Source of the DNA: DAOUAE01 sp034433795
GTDB lineage: Bacteria > Chloroflexota > UBA6077 > FW602-bin22 > DAOUAE01
Direction: 5' to 3'
NCBI GenBank assembly: GCA_034433795.1
Contig: DAOUAE010000096.1
Location: 20,553 to 84,552 of the forward strand
DNA: 64,000 nucleotides
The notes beneath the pieces were generated by a model. It ran no database searches. It saw only the letters and a program-made list of their open reading frames with translations, and was not told where the DNA came from. How positions within the stretch are numbered: the first letter of the stretch is position 1; each line of letters opens with the position of its first letter. The position numbers and the translations under genes were made by a program. This document shows positions 44,522 through 54,979 of the stretch, in pieces.

Positions 44522-45621
44522 CCGTCCCGCCCTGCGCCCGGCTTCTGCGGCCCGATCTGGCCCGCTTCACCGCCTACCCGGCCCCCGAGCCGGTCGAGGC
44601 CTTCGCCGCCCGCCTGGGTCTGCCGGTCGAGCGGGTCATCAAACTCGACCAGAACGAGAACCCCTACGGCTGCTCACCGCGGGTTCGGGCGGCCCTGGCG
44701 GCCTTCGACCGCTACCACCAGTATCCCGACCCGCATTCGCGGCTGATGCGGGAGCGGCTGGCCGAGTACGCCGGCGTTCCGGCCGAACGTCTGCTGGTCG
44801 GCCACGGCTCGGATGAACTCATCGAACTGCTGGTCCGGCTTTTTGTCGCCCCCGGCGACCGGGTGGTCATCCCCAGCCCGACCTTCGGCTACTACCAGAC
44901 GGTGGCCGCTCTGGCCGGGGCGGAGATCGTCGAGGTGCCGCGGACCGCCGACTTCGACCTGGACCTCGAGGCCACGGTCCAGGCCGCCCGGACGGCCAAA
45001 CTGGTCTTCCTGGCCTCGCCCAACAACCCGACCGGCAACCTGACGCCGCTGCCGGCGGTCGAACGGCTGCTGGCGAGCGGAGCGATGGTGGTGGTCGACG
45101 AGGCCTACTACGAGTTCGCCGGCCAGACGGCGCTGCCTCTGGCCGAGCGGGCCGAGAACCTGGTCATTCTGCGGACCTTCAGCAAGTGGGCCGGGCTGGC
45201 CGGCATCCGGGTCGGCTACGGTATCTTCCCGGCTTGGCTGGTGCCGGAGGCCCTGAAGGTCAAGGCGCCGTTCAACGTCAGCCTCCCGGCCCAGGTGGCG
45301 CTGCTGGCCGCGCTGGACGACCGGGCGTATCTGCTGGAGACGGTCCGGAAGATCGTCGCCGAGCGCGAGCGCCTCTTCCAGCGGCTGGCGGGGCTGAGTT
45401 ACCTGCGGCCTCTCCCCTCGGCGGCCAATTTCATTCTGGTCGAGGTCCGGCGCGGCGACCCGCAGCGGATCGTCCGGGCGCTGGAGGCCCGGGGCATCCT
45501 CATCCGCACCTACCAGACCCCCCGTCTGGCCCGCTATCTCCGTATCTCGGTCGGCCGGCCCGAGCACACCGAGGCCCTGATGGCGGTGCTGAGCGCCCTG
45601 GAAAAGGAGATGGCCGCATGA
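44518..45621 (+). CDS. hisC: Histidinol-phosphate aminotransferase
   Basis: The 367-residue PLP enzyme (fold type I) transfers the amino group from glutamate to imidazole-acetol phosphate. Motifs are IKLDQNENPYGCSPRV near the N-terminus, GHGSDELIELLVR near 97, SPNNPTGN near 163, DEAYYEF near 192 and the PLP-lysine segment RTFSKWAGLAGIRVGY near 222. The C-terminal RISVGRPEH positions the substrate-carboxylate arginine. The ATG has CGGAGGGAGA upstream and overlaps the hisD stop; the hisB start overlaps its own stop. Confidence 0.96.
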   Translation: MTVPPCARLLRPDLARFTAYPAPEPVEAFAARLGLPVERVIKLDQNENPYGCSPRVRAALAAFDRYHQYPDPHSRLMRERLAEYAGVPAERLLVGHGSDELIELLVRLFVAPGDRVVIPSPTFGYYQTVAALAGAEIVEVPRTADFDLDLEATVQAARTAKLVFLASPNNPTGNLTPLPAVERLLASGAMVVVDEAYYEFAGQTALPLAERAENLVILRTFSKWAGLAGIRVGYGIFPAWLVPEALKVKAPFNVSLPAQVALLAALDDRAYLLETVRKIVAERERLFQRLAGLSYLRPLPSAANFILVEVRRGDPQRIVRALEARGILIRTYQTPRLARYLRISVGRPEHTEALMAVLSALEKEMAA

Positions 45622-46238
45622 CCGCTGTCCGTCAGGCGGTGATCGACCGCCAGACCCGGGAGACGACCATCCACCTGGTCCTGACCCTGGACGGCCAGGG
45701 CCGGGCCGAGGTGCGGACCGGCGTCGGCTTCCTCGACCACCTGCTGACCGCCTTCGCCCGCCATGGCGTCTTCGACCTGGTCGTTCAGGCGACCGGCGAC
45801 CTGGAGATCGACGAGCACCACACCGTGGAGGATGTGGCCATCGCTCTGGGGCGGGCCCTGAACGTCGCCCTGGGCGAGCGGCGGGGGATCGTGCGGATCG
45901 CCCACGCCTACGCGCCGCTCGATGAGGCCCTGGCGCGGGTGGTGGTCGATCTGAGCGGGCGGGGCTACGCGGTGGTCGAGACCGGGCTGGAGGGCCAGCG
46001 TCTGGGGCAGATGGACGGCGATCTGGTCCGTCATTTCCTGGAGACACTGGCCCTCGAGGGGCGGCTGACCCTCCACGCTCAGGTTCTGGCCGGGCGCAAC
46101 GCCCACCACCGGGCCGAGGCCCTCTTCAAGGCCCTGGCCCGGGCCCTCGACCAGGCCTGCCGGATCGACCCGCGCATCGCCGACCAGGTCCCCAGCACCA
46201 AGGGCGTGCTGGACCGGGGGCTCGCCCCCTCATCCTAA
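45618..46238 (+). CDS. hisB: Imidazoleglycerol-phosphate dehydratase
   Basis: A 206-residue manganese enzyme that dehydrates IGP to imidazole-acetol phosphate. The repeated half-domain metal motifs are visible: GFLDHLLTAFARHG, DEHHTVEDVAIALG, FLETLALEGRLTLH and GRNAHHRAEALFKALARAL. STKGVL near the C-terminus is typical. It is monofunctional, without the phosphatase domain of enteric HisB. It is coupled to hisC by ATGA and converges on purS with a 4 bp overlap of the stop codons. Confidence 0.97.
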   Translation: MTAVRQAVIDRQTRETTIHLVLTLDGQGRAEVRTGVGFLDHLLTAFARHGVFDLVVQATGDLEIDEHHTVEDVAIALGRALNVALGERRGIVRIAHAYAPLDEALARVVVDLSGRGYAVVETGLEGQRLGQMDGDLVRHFLETLALEGRLTLHAQVLAGRNAHHRAEALFKALARALDQACRIDPRIADQVPSTKGVLDRGLAPSS

Positions 46239-46501
46239 GCGTCGTCCTGGTCGGCCGGGGCGACCTCGAAGCGGAAGTCCTCGACCACCGGGTTGGCCAG
46301 CAGCCGCTGGCACATCTCCCGAACGGCCCGTTCGGCCGCCTCCTGGCTCTCGGCGCGGAGGCGCACCTCCAGGTACTTCCCGACCCGGACCTCCTGGACC
46401 CCCTGGTAGCCGAGCTGGCGCAGGCCGTCGCGGACGGCCAGCCCCTGGGGGTCGTTGACGGTGGGCTTGAGGGTGACGTAGACGCGGGCCTGCCAGTTCA
46501 C
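46235..46501 (-). CDS. purS: Phosphoribosylformylglycinamidine synthase subunit PurS
   Basis: The 88-residue small subunit bridges PurL and PurQ in the Gram-positive-type FGAM synthase. The start (QARVYVTLKPTVNDPQGLAVRDGL) and the core LGYQGVQEVRVGKYLEV are standard, as is the CQRLLANPVVEDF near the C-terminus. Its ATG overlaps the purC stop by four bases. purL and purQ are not in view. Confidence 0.95.
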   Translation of the reverse strand: MNWQARVYVTLKPTVNDPQGLAVRDGLRQLGYQGVQEVRVGKYLEVRLRAESQEAAERAVREMCQRLLANPVVEDFRFEVAPADQDDA

Positions 46502-47406
46502 TGTGGCTCCCTCTCCTCGGCCCAGCGGAAGGGCTGGCCGGTCAGACGCTCGTAGGCCTCACGGTAGCGGCGGCTGGTCCCGGCCACCACCGCCGGCGGC
46601 AGGGTGGGCGCCGGCGGCTCCTTGTTCCAGCCGAGGCTCTCCAGATAGTCGCGGACGTACTGCTTGTCGAAACTGGGCTGGGCGCGGCCGGGCTGGTAGG
46701 CGGCGGCGTCCCAGAAGCGCGAGGAATCGGGGGTCAGGACTTCGTCGATGAGGATGATCCCCTCGGGCGTGAGGCCGAACTCGAACTTGGTGTCGGCGAC
46801 GATGATCCCGCGCGAGCGGGCGTGAGCGCGGGCGAACTGGTAGAGGGCCAGGCTGAGGGTCCGCAGGCGCTCGGTGAGGTCGGGGCCGATGAGGGCCCGC
46901 ATCGTCTCCAGGCTGATGTTCTGGTCGTGGCCGCTCTGGGCCTTGGTGGCCGGGGTGAAGATCGGCTCGGGCAGTTCGGCGCTCTCCACCAGCCCCGGGG
47001 GGAGCGGCTGGCCGCAGACGGTGCCGGTGCGGCGGTACTCGGCCCAGGCCGAGCCGGCCAGGTAGCCGCGGACCACGCACTCCACATCGATCCGCCGGGC
47101 CTTTTTGACCAGCATGGCTCGCCCCTCCAGGAGAGCGCGGTGGCGGCGCAGCCCGGCCGGGAATTCGTCCACCGTGGCGGTCACGAGATGGTTGGGCACC
47201 AGGTGTCCGGTCTGCGCGCACCAGAAGGCGCTCAGCTGGGTGAGGACCGCCCCCTTGCCGGGGATGGGGGTGGGCAGAACCACGTCGAAGGCCGAGATGC
47301 GGTCGGTGGCGACGATGAGCAGGTGGTCGCCCAGGTCGTAGAGGTCGCGCACCTTGCCCCGATAGAGGAGCGGGACGTCGGGCAGGTGGGTTTCAGTGAC
47401 CACCAT
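46498..47406 (-). CDS. purC: SAICAR synthetase
   Basis: The 302-residue ligase joins aspartate to CAIR in purine synthesis. Motifs are RGKVRDLYDLGDHLLIVATDRISAFDVV at the N-terminus, KARRIDVECVVRGYLAGSAW near 101, GHDQNIS near 158, DTKFEFG near 205 and DEVLTPDSSRFW near 222. The length and the EVLTPDSSR loop are of the long (non-enteric) type. It overlaps purB by 14 bp and purS by 4 bp, so purB-purC-purS are coupled. Confidence 0.96.
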   Translation of the reverse strand: MVVTETHLPDVPLLYRGKVRDLYDLGDHLLIVATDRISAFDVVLPTPIPGKGAVLTQLSAFWCAQTGHLVPNHLVTATVDEFPAGLRRHRALLEGRAMLVKKARRIDVECVVRGYLAGSAWAEYRRTGTVCGQPLPPGLVESAELPEPIFTPATKAQSGHDQNISLETMRALIGPDLTERLRTLSLALYQFARAHARSRGIIVADTKFEFGLTPEGIILIDEVLTPDSSRFWDAAAYQPGRAQPSFDKQYVRDYLESLGWNKEPPAPTLPPAVVAGTSRRYREAYERLTGQPFRWAEEREPQ

Positions 47407-48733
47407 CGGTCGCTCCCTCCCCGGCCGGGGCCGGCTGGGCGGTGCCGAGCCCCAGCCGCTCGAAGGCCACCGGGATGTAGCGGAGGTAGTGGTTCAGGTC
47501 GAAGAGGGCCGCCAGTTCGGCGGGGGTGAGGTGCTGCTGGACGACCGGGTCCTGGGCCAGCAGCGTCTGGAAGTCCTGGTCCTCCTCCCAGACCCGCATG
47601 GCGTTGCGCTGGACGACGCTGTAGGCGGTCTGGCGGTCCAGGCCCTTCTCGATGAGCGCCAGGAGCACCCGCTGGGAGAAGACCAGTCCGCGGGTGAGGT
47701 CGAGGTTGCGGCGCATGCGCTCGGGGAAGACGCGCAGCCCCTCGATGATCCGGGTCAGCAGGCGGAGCATATAATCGAGGAGCAGGCAGGCCTGGGGGAA
47801 GGCCAGCCGCTCGACCGAGGAGTTGCTGATGTCGCGCTCGTGCCAGAGGGCGATGTTCTCCAGGGCGGCCAGGGCGTGGCCGCGCAGGAGACGGGCCAGC
47901 CCGCAGAGGCGCTCGGAGAGTTCGGGGTTGCGTTTGTGGGGCATGGCCGACGAGCCGGTCTGGCCCGGACCGAACGGCTCCTCGACCTCGCGGATCTCGG
48001 TCCGCTGGAGCCCCCGGATCTCGGTGGCGATCCGCTCGATGGTGCCGCCGATGAGGGCCAGGGTGGTCAGGTAGTGGGCGTGGCGGTCGCGCTGGATGAT
48101 CTGGGTGGCGACCGGCTCCACCGCCAGGCCCAGGCGCTGGCAGGCGTACTCCTCGACGTCGGGGGGGACGCTGGCGTGGGTGCCGACGGCGCCGGCGATC
48201 TTGCCGACGGCCAGCTGGCGGGCGGCAGCCGCCAGCCGCTCCCGGTCGCGGCGCAGCTCGGCGATCCAGCCGGCCAGTTTGAAGCCGAAGGTGGTCGGTT
48301 CGGCGTGGACGCCGTGGGTCCGGCCGATCATGACCGTGTCGCGGTGCTCCAGAGCCCGCCGCTCCAGGACGGCCAGAAGCCGGTCCAGATCGTCCAGGAG
48401 GATGGCGCTGGCTTCCTGGACCTGGAGGGCCAGGGCGGTGTCGACGACGTCGGAGGAGGTCAGGCCGAGGTGGACGAAGCGGGCGTCCGGGCCGATCGCG
48501 TCGGCCAGGGCCCGCAGGAAGGCGGTGACGTCGTGGCGGGTCTCCTCCTCGTAGCGGGCCATCGCCGCCGGGTCGACCCGCGCCTGGCGGATCCGGTCGA
48601 GGGCCGCCGGCGGGATGACGCCCCGGCGGGCCCAGCCCTCGCAGACCGCGATCTCCACCGCCAGCCACTTGGCCAGTTTGTTCTCCAGCGACCAGACCCG
48701 GGCCATCTCCGGGTGACTGTAGCGTTCGAGCAT
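47393..48733 (-). CDS. purB: Adenylosuccinate lyase
   Basis: The 446-residue lyase cleaves SAICAR and adenylosuccinate, releasing fumarate. The N-terminus LERYSHPEMARVWS, the GLTSSDVVDTALALQ region near 90, the catalytic-histidine segment GRTHGVHAEPTTFG near 138 and the fumarase-superfamily signature GSSAMPHKRNPELSERL near 260 are clear. It is the first gene of purB-purC-purS, with a promoter about 35 bp upstream. Confidence 0.97.
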   Translation of the reverse strand: MLERYSHPEMARVWSLENKLAKWLAVEIAVCEGWARRGVIPPAALDRIRQARVDPAAMARYEEETRHDVTAFLRALADAIGPDARFVHLGLTSSDVVDTALALQVQEASAILLDDLDRLLAVLERRALEHRDTVMIGRTHGVHAEPTTFGFKLAGWIAELRRDRERLAAAARQLAVGKIAGAVGTHASVPPDVEEYACQRLGLAVEPVATQIIQRDRHAHYLTTLALIGGTIERIATEIRGLQRTEIREVEEPFGPGQTGSSAMPHKRNPELSERLCGLARLLRGHALAALENIALWHERDISNSSVERLAFPQACLLLDYMLRLLTRIIEGLRVFPERMRRNLDLTRGLVFSQRVLLALIEKGLDRQTAYSVVQRNAMRVWEEDQDFQTLLAQDPVVQQHLTPAELAALFDLNHYLRYIPVAFERLGLGTAQPAPAGEGATDGGH

Positions 48734-48768
48734 GGGCGGCTCCTGGCGAAAGACACCTGCGCGTAAGG

Positions 48769-48798
48769 ATTATAGCCGCGATGGCCGGGGGGGGACAA
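48769..48798 (-). promoter_or_regulatory. Promoter of purB-purC-purS
   Basis: Minus strand: TTGTCC (48798-48793), an 18 bp spacer and a perfect TATAAT (48774-48769), 35 bp before purB. Confidence 0.55.
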
Positions 48799-48968
48799 CG
48801 GTCCTCTCCCGACGCCGAACCGTACACCATCCCCGGCCACCGGCACGACCGAACGCGGTGGTGGCGAACGCTCCGCGGTCCGCTTGGTGATCTGCACGCC
48901 CGGTCGGGGAAGAGCCATGATCCGCATGCTTATCGTCAAGGGCGACCGGAGTGTGGCGAAGAAAGTCG

Positions 48969-48995
48969 TTGACAGCGGGCAAAATTGAGTATAAT
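48969..48995 (+). promoter_or_regulatory. Strong promoter of the 82-residue protein gene
   Basis: Perfect TTGACA (48969-48974) and perfect TATAAT (48990-48995), but with a short 15 bp spacer. The surrounding A/T-rich stretch stands out in this G+C-rich window. Confidence 0.6.
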
Positions 48996-49049
48996 TAGGG
49001 AGGTGTGCCGAGATGGCCCGACAACACAGGTCATAGGAGGTTCTGACCA

Positions 49050-49298
49050 ATGCCGGCGTTTCGCAAACTCTCACCGGAGGAGATTGCAGGGTTGGCTCGC
49101 GGTCGAGTGGATCTCTCCAAGTACGTCGAATTCCTGAGCGCACTGCAGCCGGGTGAATGGGGTGAGGTCAAGCTGGAGCCCGGCGAGAAGAAGCCGACGG
49201 TCAAGCGTCGGTTGACGATCGCCGCGAACCGGCTGGGCAAGAAGCTGCGCTATCGGCGCACCGACCCGCAGACGATCCTCTTCGAAGTGGTGGGCTAG
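49050..49298 (+). CDS. Small basic protein of unknown function, apparently well expressed
   Basis: The 82-residue product starts MPAFRKLSPEEIAGLARG and ends with a basic region (KKPTVKRRLTIAANRLGKKLRYRR) followed by TDPQTILFEVVG. It has no membrane segment or cysteine. The C-terminal half looks like a small alpha/beta fold suited to nucleic-acid binding. It has consensus promoter hexamers and a strong AGGAGG site, so it is probably abundant. I do not recognise the family. It is a single-gene unit. Confidence 0.72.
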   Translation: MPAFRKLSPEEIAGLARGRVDLSKYVEFLSALQPGEWGEVKLEPGEKKPTVKRRLTIAANRLGKKLRYRRTDPQTILFEVVG

Positions 49299-49422
49299 GC
49301 CCACCGGTCGGCGCACCAGGGGCGGTCGTCCGACGGGTGTGACCGGCCGCCGGTCGTCCGCCGCCGTGGCCCTGTGGGCGACGGCGGGGCGGGCCGGCGG
49401 CCGGTGCCTTTCGCCAGCCCTC

Positions 49423-49451
49423 TTGCCGCCACGGGGCCGGCCGGCTAGACT
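49423..49451 (+). promoter_or_regulatory. Promoter of the GT2 gene
   Basis: TTGCCG (49423-49428), a 17 bp spacer and TAGACT (49446-49451), 80 bp before the GTG. Confidence 0.5.
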
Positions 49452-49530
49452 AGGACCCTGGTACGGGGTGTGCGGCTCCGCATCGTCTCCCGGTGCCGAA
49501 GGGGCGAACCCTGGTGGGAAGGAGTGACCC

Positions 49531-50331
49531 GTGGACGGTGCTGACCGGGTGGTCCGCTACGACCTCAGTCTCGTTCTCCCCTGCTACAATTCGGCCCATT
49601 TTCTGGCCGAGAGCGTGCAGGCTATCTGCCGCGTGCTCGACCGGACGCCGCTGAGCTACGAGATCATCTTCGTCGACGACGCCAGCCGCGACGCCACCGC
49701 CGCGCTCATCGCCGACCTGGTGGCCGCCCATCCCAACTGGCAGTTCGTCCGTCACCAGCGCAACACCGGTCGGGGGCGGGCGGTGATGGACGGCATGCGT
49801 CGGGCGCGGGGGCGGGTCATCGGCTTTGTGGATGTGGACCTGGCCACGCCCGCCCACTACATCCCTCTCCTCACCTACACCGTCCTGGACGGAGCGGACC
49901 TGGCCACCGGGCTGCGGGTCTACAGCCTCTCCTGGCGCATCCTGCACCGCTGGATCCTCAGCCGGGGCTACAACCGGCTGGTGCGCTGGCTGCTGGGGGT
50001 CCCCTTCCGCGACACCGAGACCGGCTGCAAATTCTTCCGTCGCGAGGCCCTCTGGCCGCTCCTCGACGAACTGGAGAGCCCGGGCTGGTTCTGGGACACC
50101 GAGGTGATGGTCCGGGCGGCGCTGCGCGGCTACCGGATCGTCGAGGTGCCGACCGTCTTCGTCCGCCGGCCCGAACTGGGCTCGACCGTGCGGCTGGTCC
50201 GGGATACGGTCGAGTACGCCCGCCATCTCTGGCGCTTCCGCCGGGTGGTGCGGGCGATCCGCCGGGCGGCGGCCGCGTCGCCGGCGGTCGCGGCCCACCA
50301 GCCCGCCTCGCCGGGCGAGCGGCCGGGCTAG
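49531..50331 (+). CDS. Family 2 glycosyltransferase
   Basis: A 266-residue GT-A enzyme related to polyprenyl-phosphate mannosyl/glucosyltransferases. LSLVLPCYNSAHFLAESV and IIFVDDASRDATAAL form the nucleotide-sugar fold, VIGFVDVDLATP the DxD metal site, and FRDTETGCKFFRRE the acceptor loop typical of DPM1-like enzymes. It has no C-terminal membrane helices, so it acts at the membrane surface. The GTG start follows AAGGAG. It converges on the DegT gene, sharing CTAG. It probably supplies lipid-linked sugars for surface glycans. Confidence 0.9.
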   Translation: MDGADRVVRYDLSLVLPCYNSAHFLAESVQAICRVLDRTPLSYEIIFVDDASRDATAALIADLVAAHPNWQFVRHQRNTGRGRAVMDGMRRARGRVIGFVDVDLATPAHYIPLLTYTVLDGADLATGLRVYSLSWRILHRWILSRGYNRLVRWLLGVPFRDTETGCKFFRREALWPLLDELESPGWFWDTEVMVRAALRGYRIVEVPTVFVRRPELGSTVRLVRDTVEYARHLWRFRRVVRAIRRAAAASPAVAAHQPASPGERPG

Positions 50332-51509
50332 TCGGGCAGGGCCCGGGCCACCTTGGTCACCGCCCGGACGATGTCCTCCAGGTCCTCGGGGGTCAACTGC
50401 GGATAGAGCGGCAGGCGGACCAGGCTGGCGCTGACCGCCTCGGTCACCGGCAGGTCCCCTGGCCGGTAGCCCAGGGCCTGCTGGCCGTAGGGCGAGGTGT
50501 GCAGCGGCAGGAAGTGGAAGGCGGCCTCGATCCCCTCGGCCCGCAGGGCCCGGATGAACCAGTCGCGGTGGGCGGGTGGCACCCGGATGGCGAAGATGTG
50601 CCAGCAGCTTTCGGCCTCGGGGCGGACCCGGGGCAGGCCGAGCCGGTCGGCCAGCGGCTGGAGCCGTTCGCAGAGGAAGCGGGCGTGGGCCGCCCGCTGG
50701 TGCGTGATCCAGTCGAGTTTTTTGACCTGTTCGCGCAGGATGGCCGCCAGGATATCGGCGAGCAGGTAGCTGGAGCCCGGCCCCTGCCAGGTGTAGCGGG
50801 CGGCCTCGCCACGCAGGAAGGCCGACCGGTCGGTGCCCTTCTCGCGGATGATCTCGGCCCGTTCGGCCAGGGCCGGGTCGCTGGTGGTCAGCGCTCTCCC
50901 CTCGCCGCAGGTCAGGTTCTTGGTCTGGTGGAAACTGAAGCAGGCGGCGTCCTCGATGGCCCCGACCGGCCGGCCCCGGTAGCGGGCGCCCAGGGCGTGG
51001 GCGGCGTCGGCGATGATGGGCAGTCCGTAGGCCCGGCCCAGGGCCAGGAACTCGTCCAGGGCGCAGGGCTGGCCGGCGTAGTGGACCGGCAGGATGGCCC
51101 GGGTGCGGGCCGTGATCCGTCGGCGGACGTCGGCCGGGTCCAGGTTCCAGGTCTCGGGGTCGATGTCGGCGAAGACCGGGCGGCCGCCGGCCAGGAGAAT
51201 GGCGTTGGCCGTCGAGGGGAAGGTGAAACTGGGGCAGATGACCTCGGCCCCGGCGGGGAGCGGCAGGGCGCGCAGGGCCAGTTCCAGGGCCGCCGTGCCC
51301 GAGGGGGTCAGGAAGGCGTACCGCACCCCCAGGCGCTGGCAGAGCAGCGCCTCCAGGTCGCGGCTGACCGGGCCGTTGCCGGCGACGATCCCGGACCGGA
51401 TCACGGCCGCGGCCGCCGCCACCTCACACTCGTCGAAGGCCGGCCGGTGCAGCGGCAGCCGGTGACGGCGGACCGGTGTCCCGCCCTCGAGGGCCAGTCG
51501 CTCGCCCAT
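50328..51509 (-). CDS. DegT/DnrJ/EryC1-family sugar aminotransferase
   Basis: The 393-residue PLP enzyme aminates keto-sugar nucleotides, as in WecE/RffA. It has GIVAGNGPVSRDLEALL near residue 40, SGTAALELALRAL near 70, CPSFTFPSTANAILLAGG near 90, DAAHALGARYRG near 165 and the PLP-lysine segment FSFHQTKNLTCGEG near 188. The product would be an amino sugar for surface glycans, in line with the neighbouring GT2. No Shine-Dalgarno is visible, and the -10 ends only 8-9 bp before the ATG, so the mRNA is probably leaderless. GTG at 51512 is an alternative start. Confidence 0.9.
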   Translation of the reverse strand: MGERLALEGGTPVRRHRLPLHRPAFDECEVAAAAAVIRSGIVAGNGPVSRDLEALLCQRLGVRYAFLTPSGTAALELALRALPLPAGAEVICPSFTFPSTANAILLAGGRPVFADIDPETWNLDPADVRRRITARTRAILPVHYAGQPCALDEFLALGRAYGLPIIADAAHALGARYRGRPVGAIEDAACFSFHQTKNLTCGEGRALTTSDPALAERAEIIREKGTDRSAFLRGEAARYTWQGPGSSYLLADILAAILREQVKKLDWITHQRAAHARFLCERLQPLADRLGLPRVRPEAESCWHIFAIRVPPAHRDWFIRALRAEGIEAAFHFLPLHTSPYGQQALGYRPGDLPVTEAVSASLVRLPLYPQLTPEDLEDIVRAVTKVARALPD

Positions 51510-51517
51510 CACAGGGG

Positions 51518-51546
51518 ATTGTCCTCCAGACGGGGCCGTTTGTCAA
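51518..51546 (-). promoter_or_regulatory. Promoter giving a leaderless mRNA for the DegT gene
   Basis: Minus strand: TTGACA (51546-51541), a 17 bp spacer and GACAAT (51523-51518). The expected start of transcription falls at or within a base or two of the start codon. Confidence 0.6.
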
Positions 51547-51559
51547 GAACCTGTCAAGG

Positions 51560-52315
51560 TCACTCGAGCGGCACCGGTCGCAGCGGCAGCCGTGGTCCGG
51601 GCGGTTCGGCGACGACCACCAGGCGGTGGCTGTAGTCGCGGGTCAGCGGATTCCAGAGGCCGGTGCAGGTGATGAGGGTCAGTTGCTCGGTCGGCGTGGG
51701 GTAGACGACGCTGATCTCGGTGTTGGGGACCACCCGTTTGCCGGCCACCCGGTAGACGAAGTCGGGGCCGCTGGTTCGGAGGGTGACGGGGTCGCCGGGC
51801 TGGAGACGGTCCAGGTGGGCGAAGACGTTGCCGGCCGAGAGGCTCTGGACATGGCCAGAGAGAACGATGTTCGACCCCTGGCCGGGGTAGGCGGTGCCCT
51901 CCAGGTGGCCGGCCACAAAGCGCGGCACCTCCCACTCGCCGTTGCGCAGGCGCGCCGGCACGACCGGGGCGTCGAGGCCGATGCTGGGGGCGACGATCCG
52001 GCGCGGGGCGAGCGGCGTCGGGGTCGGCGTGGGCGGCGCCGGGGTCGGGGTGGGCGTCGGCAGGCCCGGCCGGACGAAGGGGCGCCGGTCCGGCAGCAGA
52101 TCGTCGGCGGTCGGCGTGGGGACCGGCGTCGGGCTGGCCGTCGGGACAACCGGGGTGGCGGTCGGGCTGGCCACCGTCTCGGCCATGGCCTGGCCGTTGG
52201 GCAGGTGGGCCTCTTCGTAGAGGCTGTAGAGATAAAGGAGGGCCGTGCCCAGGAGCAGAGCCGCTCCCAGGGCCATCAGAATGGTGCCCAGTGTGCGGCG
52301 CAGCGACCGGCCCAT
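51560..52315 (-). CDS. Sortase
   Basis: The 251-residue transpeptidase has an N-terminal membrane anchor (TILMALGAALLLGTALLYLYS, about 11-31), a Thr/Pro-rich spacer (TPTPTPAPPTPTPTP) and a sortase domain. Catalytic His lies in NIVLSGHVQSL, Cys in QLTLITCTGLW and Arg in DYSHRLVVVAE. The TLxTC motif places it in the sortase superfamily, close to classes D/E. It would attach proteins to the cell surface or to each other. No obvious substrate with a full sorting signal is in the window. The ATG at 52315 follows AGAGGAGG. Confidence 0.9.
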   Translation of the reverse strand: MGRSLRRTLGTILMALGAALLLGTALLYLYSLYEEAHLPNGQAMAETVASPTATPVVPTASPTPVPTPTADDLLPDRRPFVRPGLPTPTPTPAPPTPTPTPLAPRRIVAPSIGLDAPVVPARLRNGEWEVPRFVAGHLEGTAYPGQGSNIVLSGHVQSLSAGNVFAHLDRLQPGDPVTLRTSGPDFVYRVAGKRVVPNTEISVVYPTPTEQLTLITCTGLWNPLTRDYSHRLVVVAEPPGPRLPLRPVPLE

Positions 52316-52391
52316 CCGCCTCCTCTCTCTAATTATATACCCGCGCCAGCGCGCCGGCGCGGTGAGAGCGGACGGCCGCTCGCCCTGCTGT

Positions 52392-52421
52392 TTGGAGCCG
52401 GCTCCCCGGGTATGGTACAAT
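52392..52421 (+). promoter_or_regulatory. Promoter of ftsH
   Basis: TTGGAG (52392-52397), an 18 bp spacer and an extended -10 TGGTACAAT (52413-52421), about 100 bp before the GTG start. Confidence 0.55.
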
Positions 52422-52522
52422 AGCGCCAGCCTCTCGTGCCGGGCCGACGCACCCCCGGTTGACCCGGCCCGGCCGCCCACCGCCCCGGTGGGCACCACCC
52501 TTCGACAACGGGGTGAGAGCAC

Positions 52523-54322
<1,800 letters not shown>

Positions 54323-54328
54323 GCCGGC

Positions 54329-54880
54329 TCAGGCGACGACCCGCGTCTTTTTGAGGGTCTCCAGGACGAAGGCCAGGTCGGCGGTGTAGTCGGTCTGGCG
54401 CAGCAGCGCGCTCTCGATGTAGTGGGCGTAGCGCTGGTCCCGGCCGGTCAGGTGCTGGATCTCCTGGACCAGCTGGGTCTTCTCGGCCACCAGGGTCTGG
54501 TAGCGGCGCAGGGGCTCGGCCAGGCTGGTGAGCGTCGCCAGGATCGTCTGGCGCAGGGCGGCGATCTCGGCGGTGACGGTGGCGTGCTGGCGCAGGGCCG
54601 TGCTCAGGGCGGTCTCGACCGTGGTGGCCGGGGTGGCCTGCAGCTGCTGGGTGAGGGCCTGCAGGGCGCGCGTCTGGGCGTCGATCTCGGCGCTGAGGGC
54701 CTCGAGCTCCTGGCGGACCTGGCGGACCTGGGGGGCCGGGACCTGCCCCCGGCGGTGGCCGTCTTCGAGGCGCTGGAGCTGTTTGAGAAGTTCAGCCCGG
54801 CGGTGCTGGGCGTAGAGCAGCCCGATCTCGACCTGGGCCTTCTGGGATTTCAGGGCCAGCACAGAGACCTCGGTGGTCAC
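54329..54880 (-). CDS. Coiled-coil protein of unknown function
   Basis: The 183-residue protein is almost entirely predicted alpha-helical, rich in Gln, Leu, Ala and Glu, with heptad-like stretches from about 15 to 170 (for example VRQELEALSAEIDAQTRALQ). It has no membrane helix, signal peptide or cysteine. I recognise no family. The start is one of several GTG codons; 54880 has GAGGAG at proper distance, while 54889 gives three more residues. It converges tightly on ftsH. A structural or scaffold role is only a guess. Confidence 0.65.
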   Translation of the reverse strand: MTTEVSVLALKSQKAQVEIGLLYAQHRRAELLKQLQRLEDGHRRGQVPAPQVRQVRQELEALSAEIDAQTRALQALTQQLQATPATTVETALSTALRQHATVTAEIAALRQTILATLTSLAEPLRRYQTLVAEKTQLVQEIQHLTGRDQRYAHYIESALLRQTDYTADLAFVLETLKKTRVVA

Positions 54881-54979
54881 CTCCACCACTCCTCAGCGGG
54901 ACGATTCGGCGGGCATGATGCCATAACCGGCCCCGGCCGGCAAGGAGGCCCTCGCTCCCCCAAAAGTCCGGGGGGGGTC

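Larger units (their letters stand above)
48734..49049. other. Intergenic region with divergent promoters
   Basis: It holds the purB promoter (minus strand), about 170 bp with no recognisable feature, and the promoter and ribosome-binding site of the 82-residue protein gene (plus strand). Confidence 0.5.
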
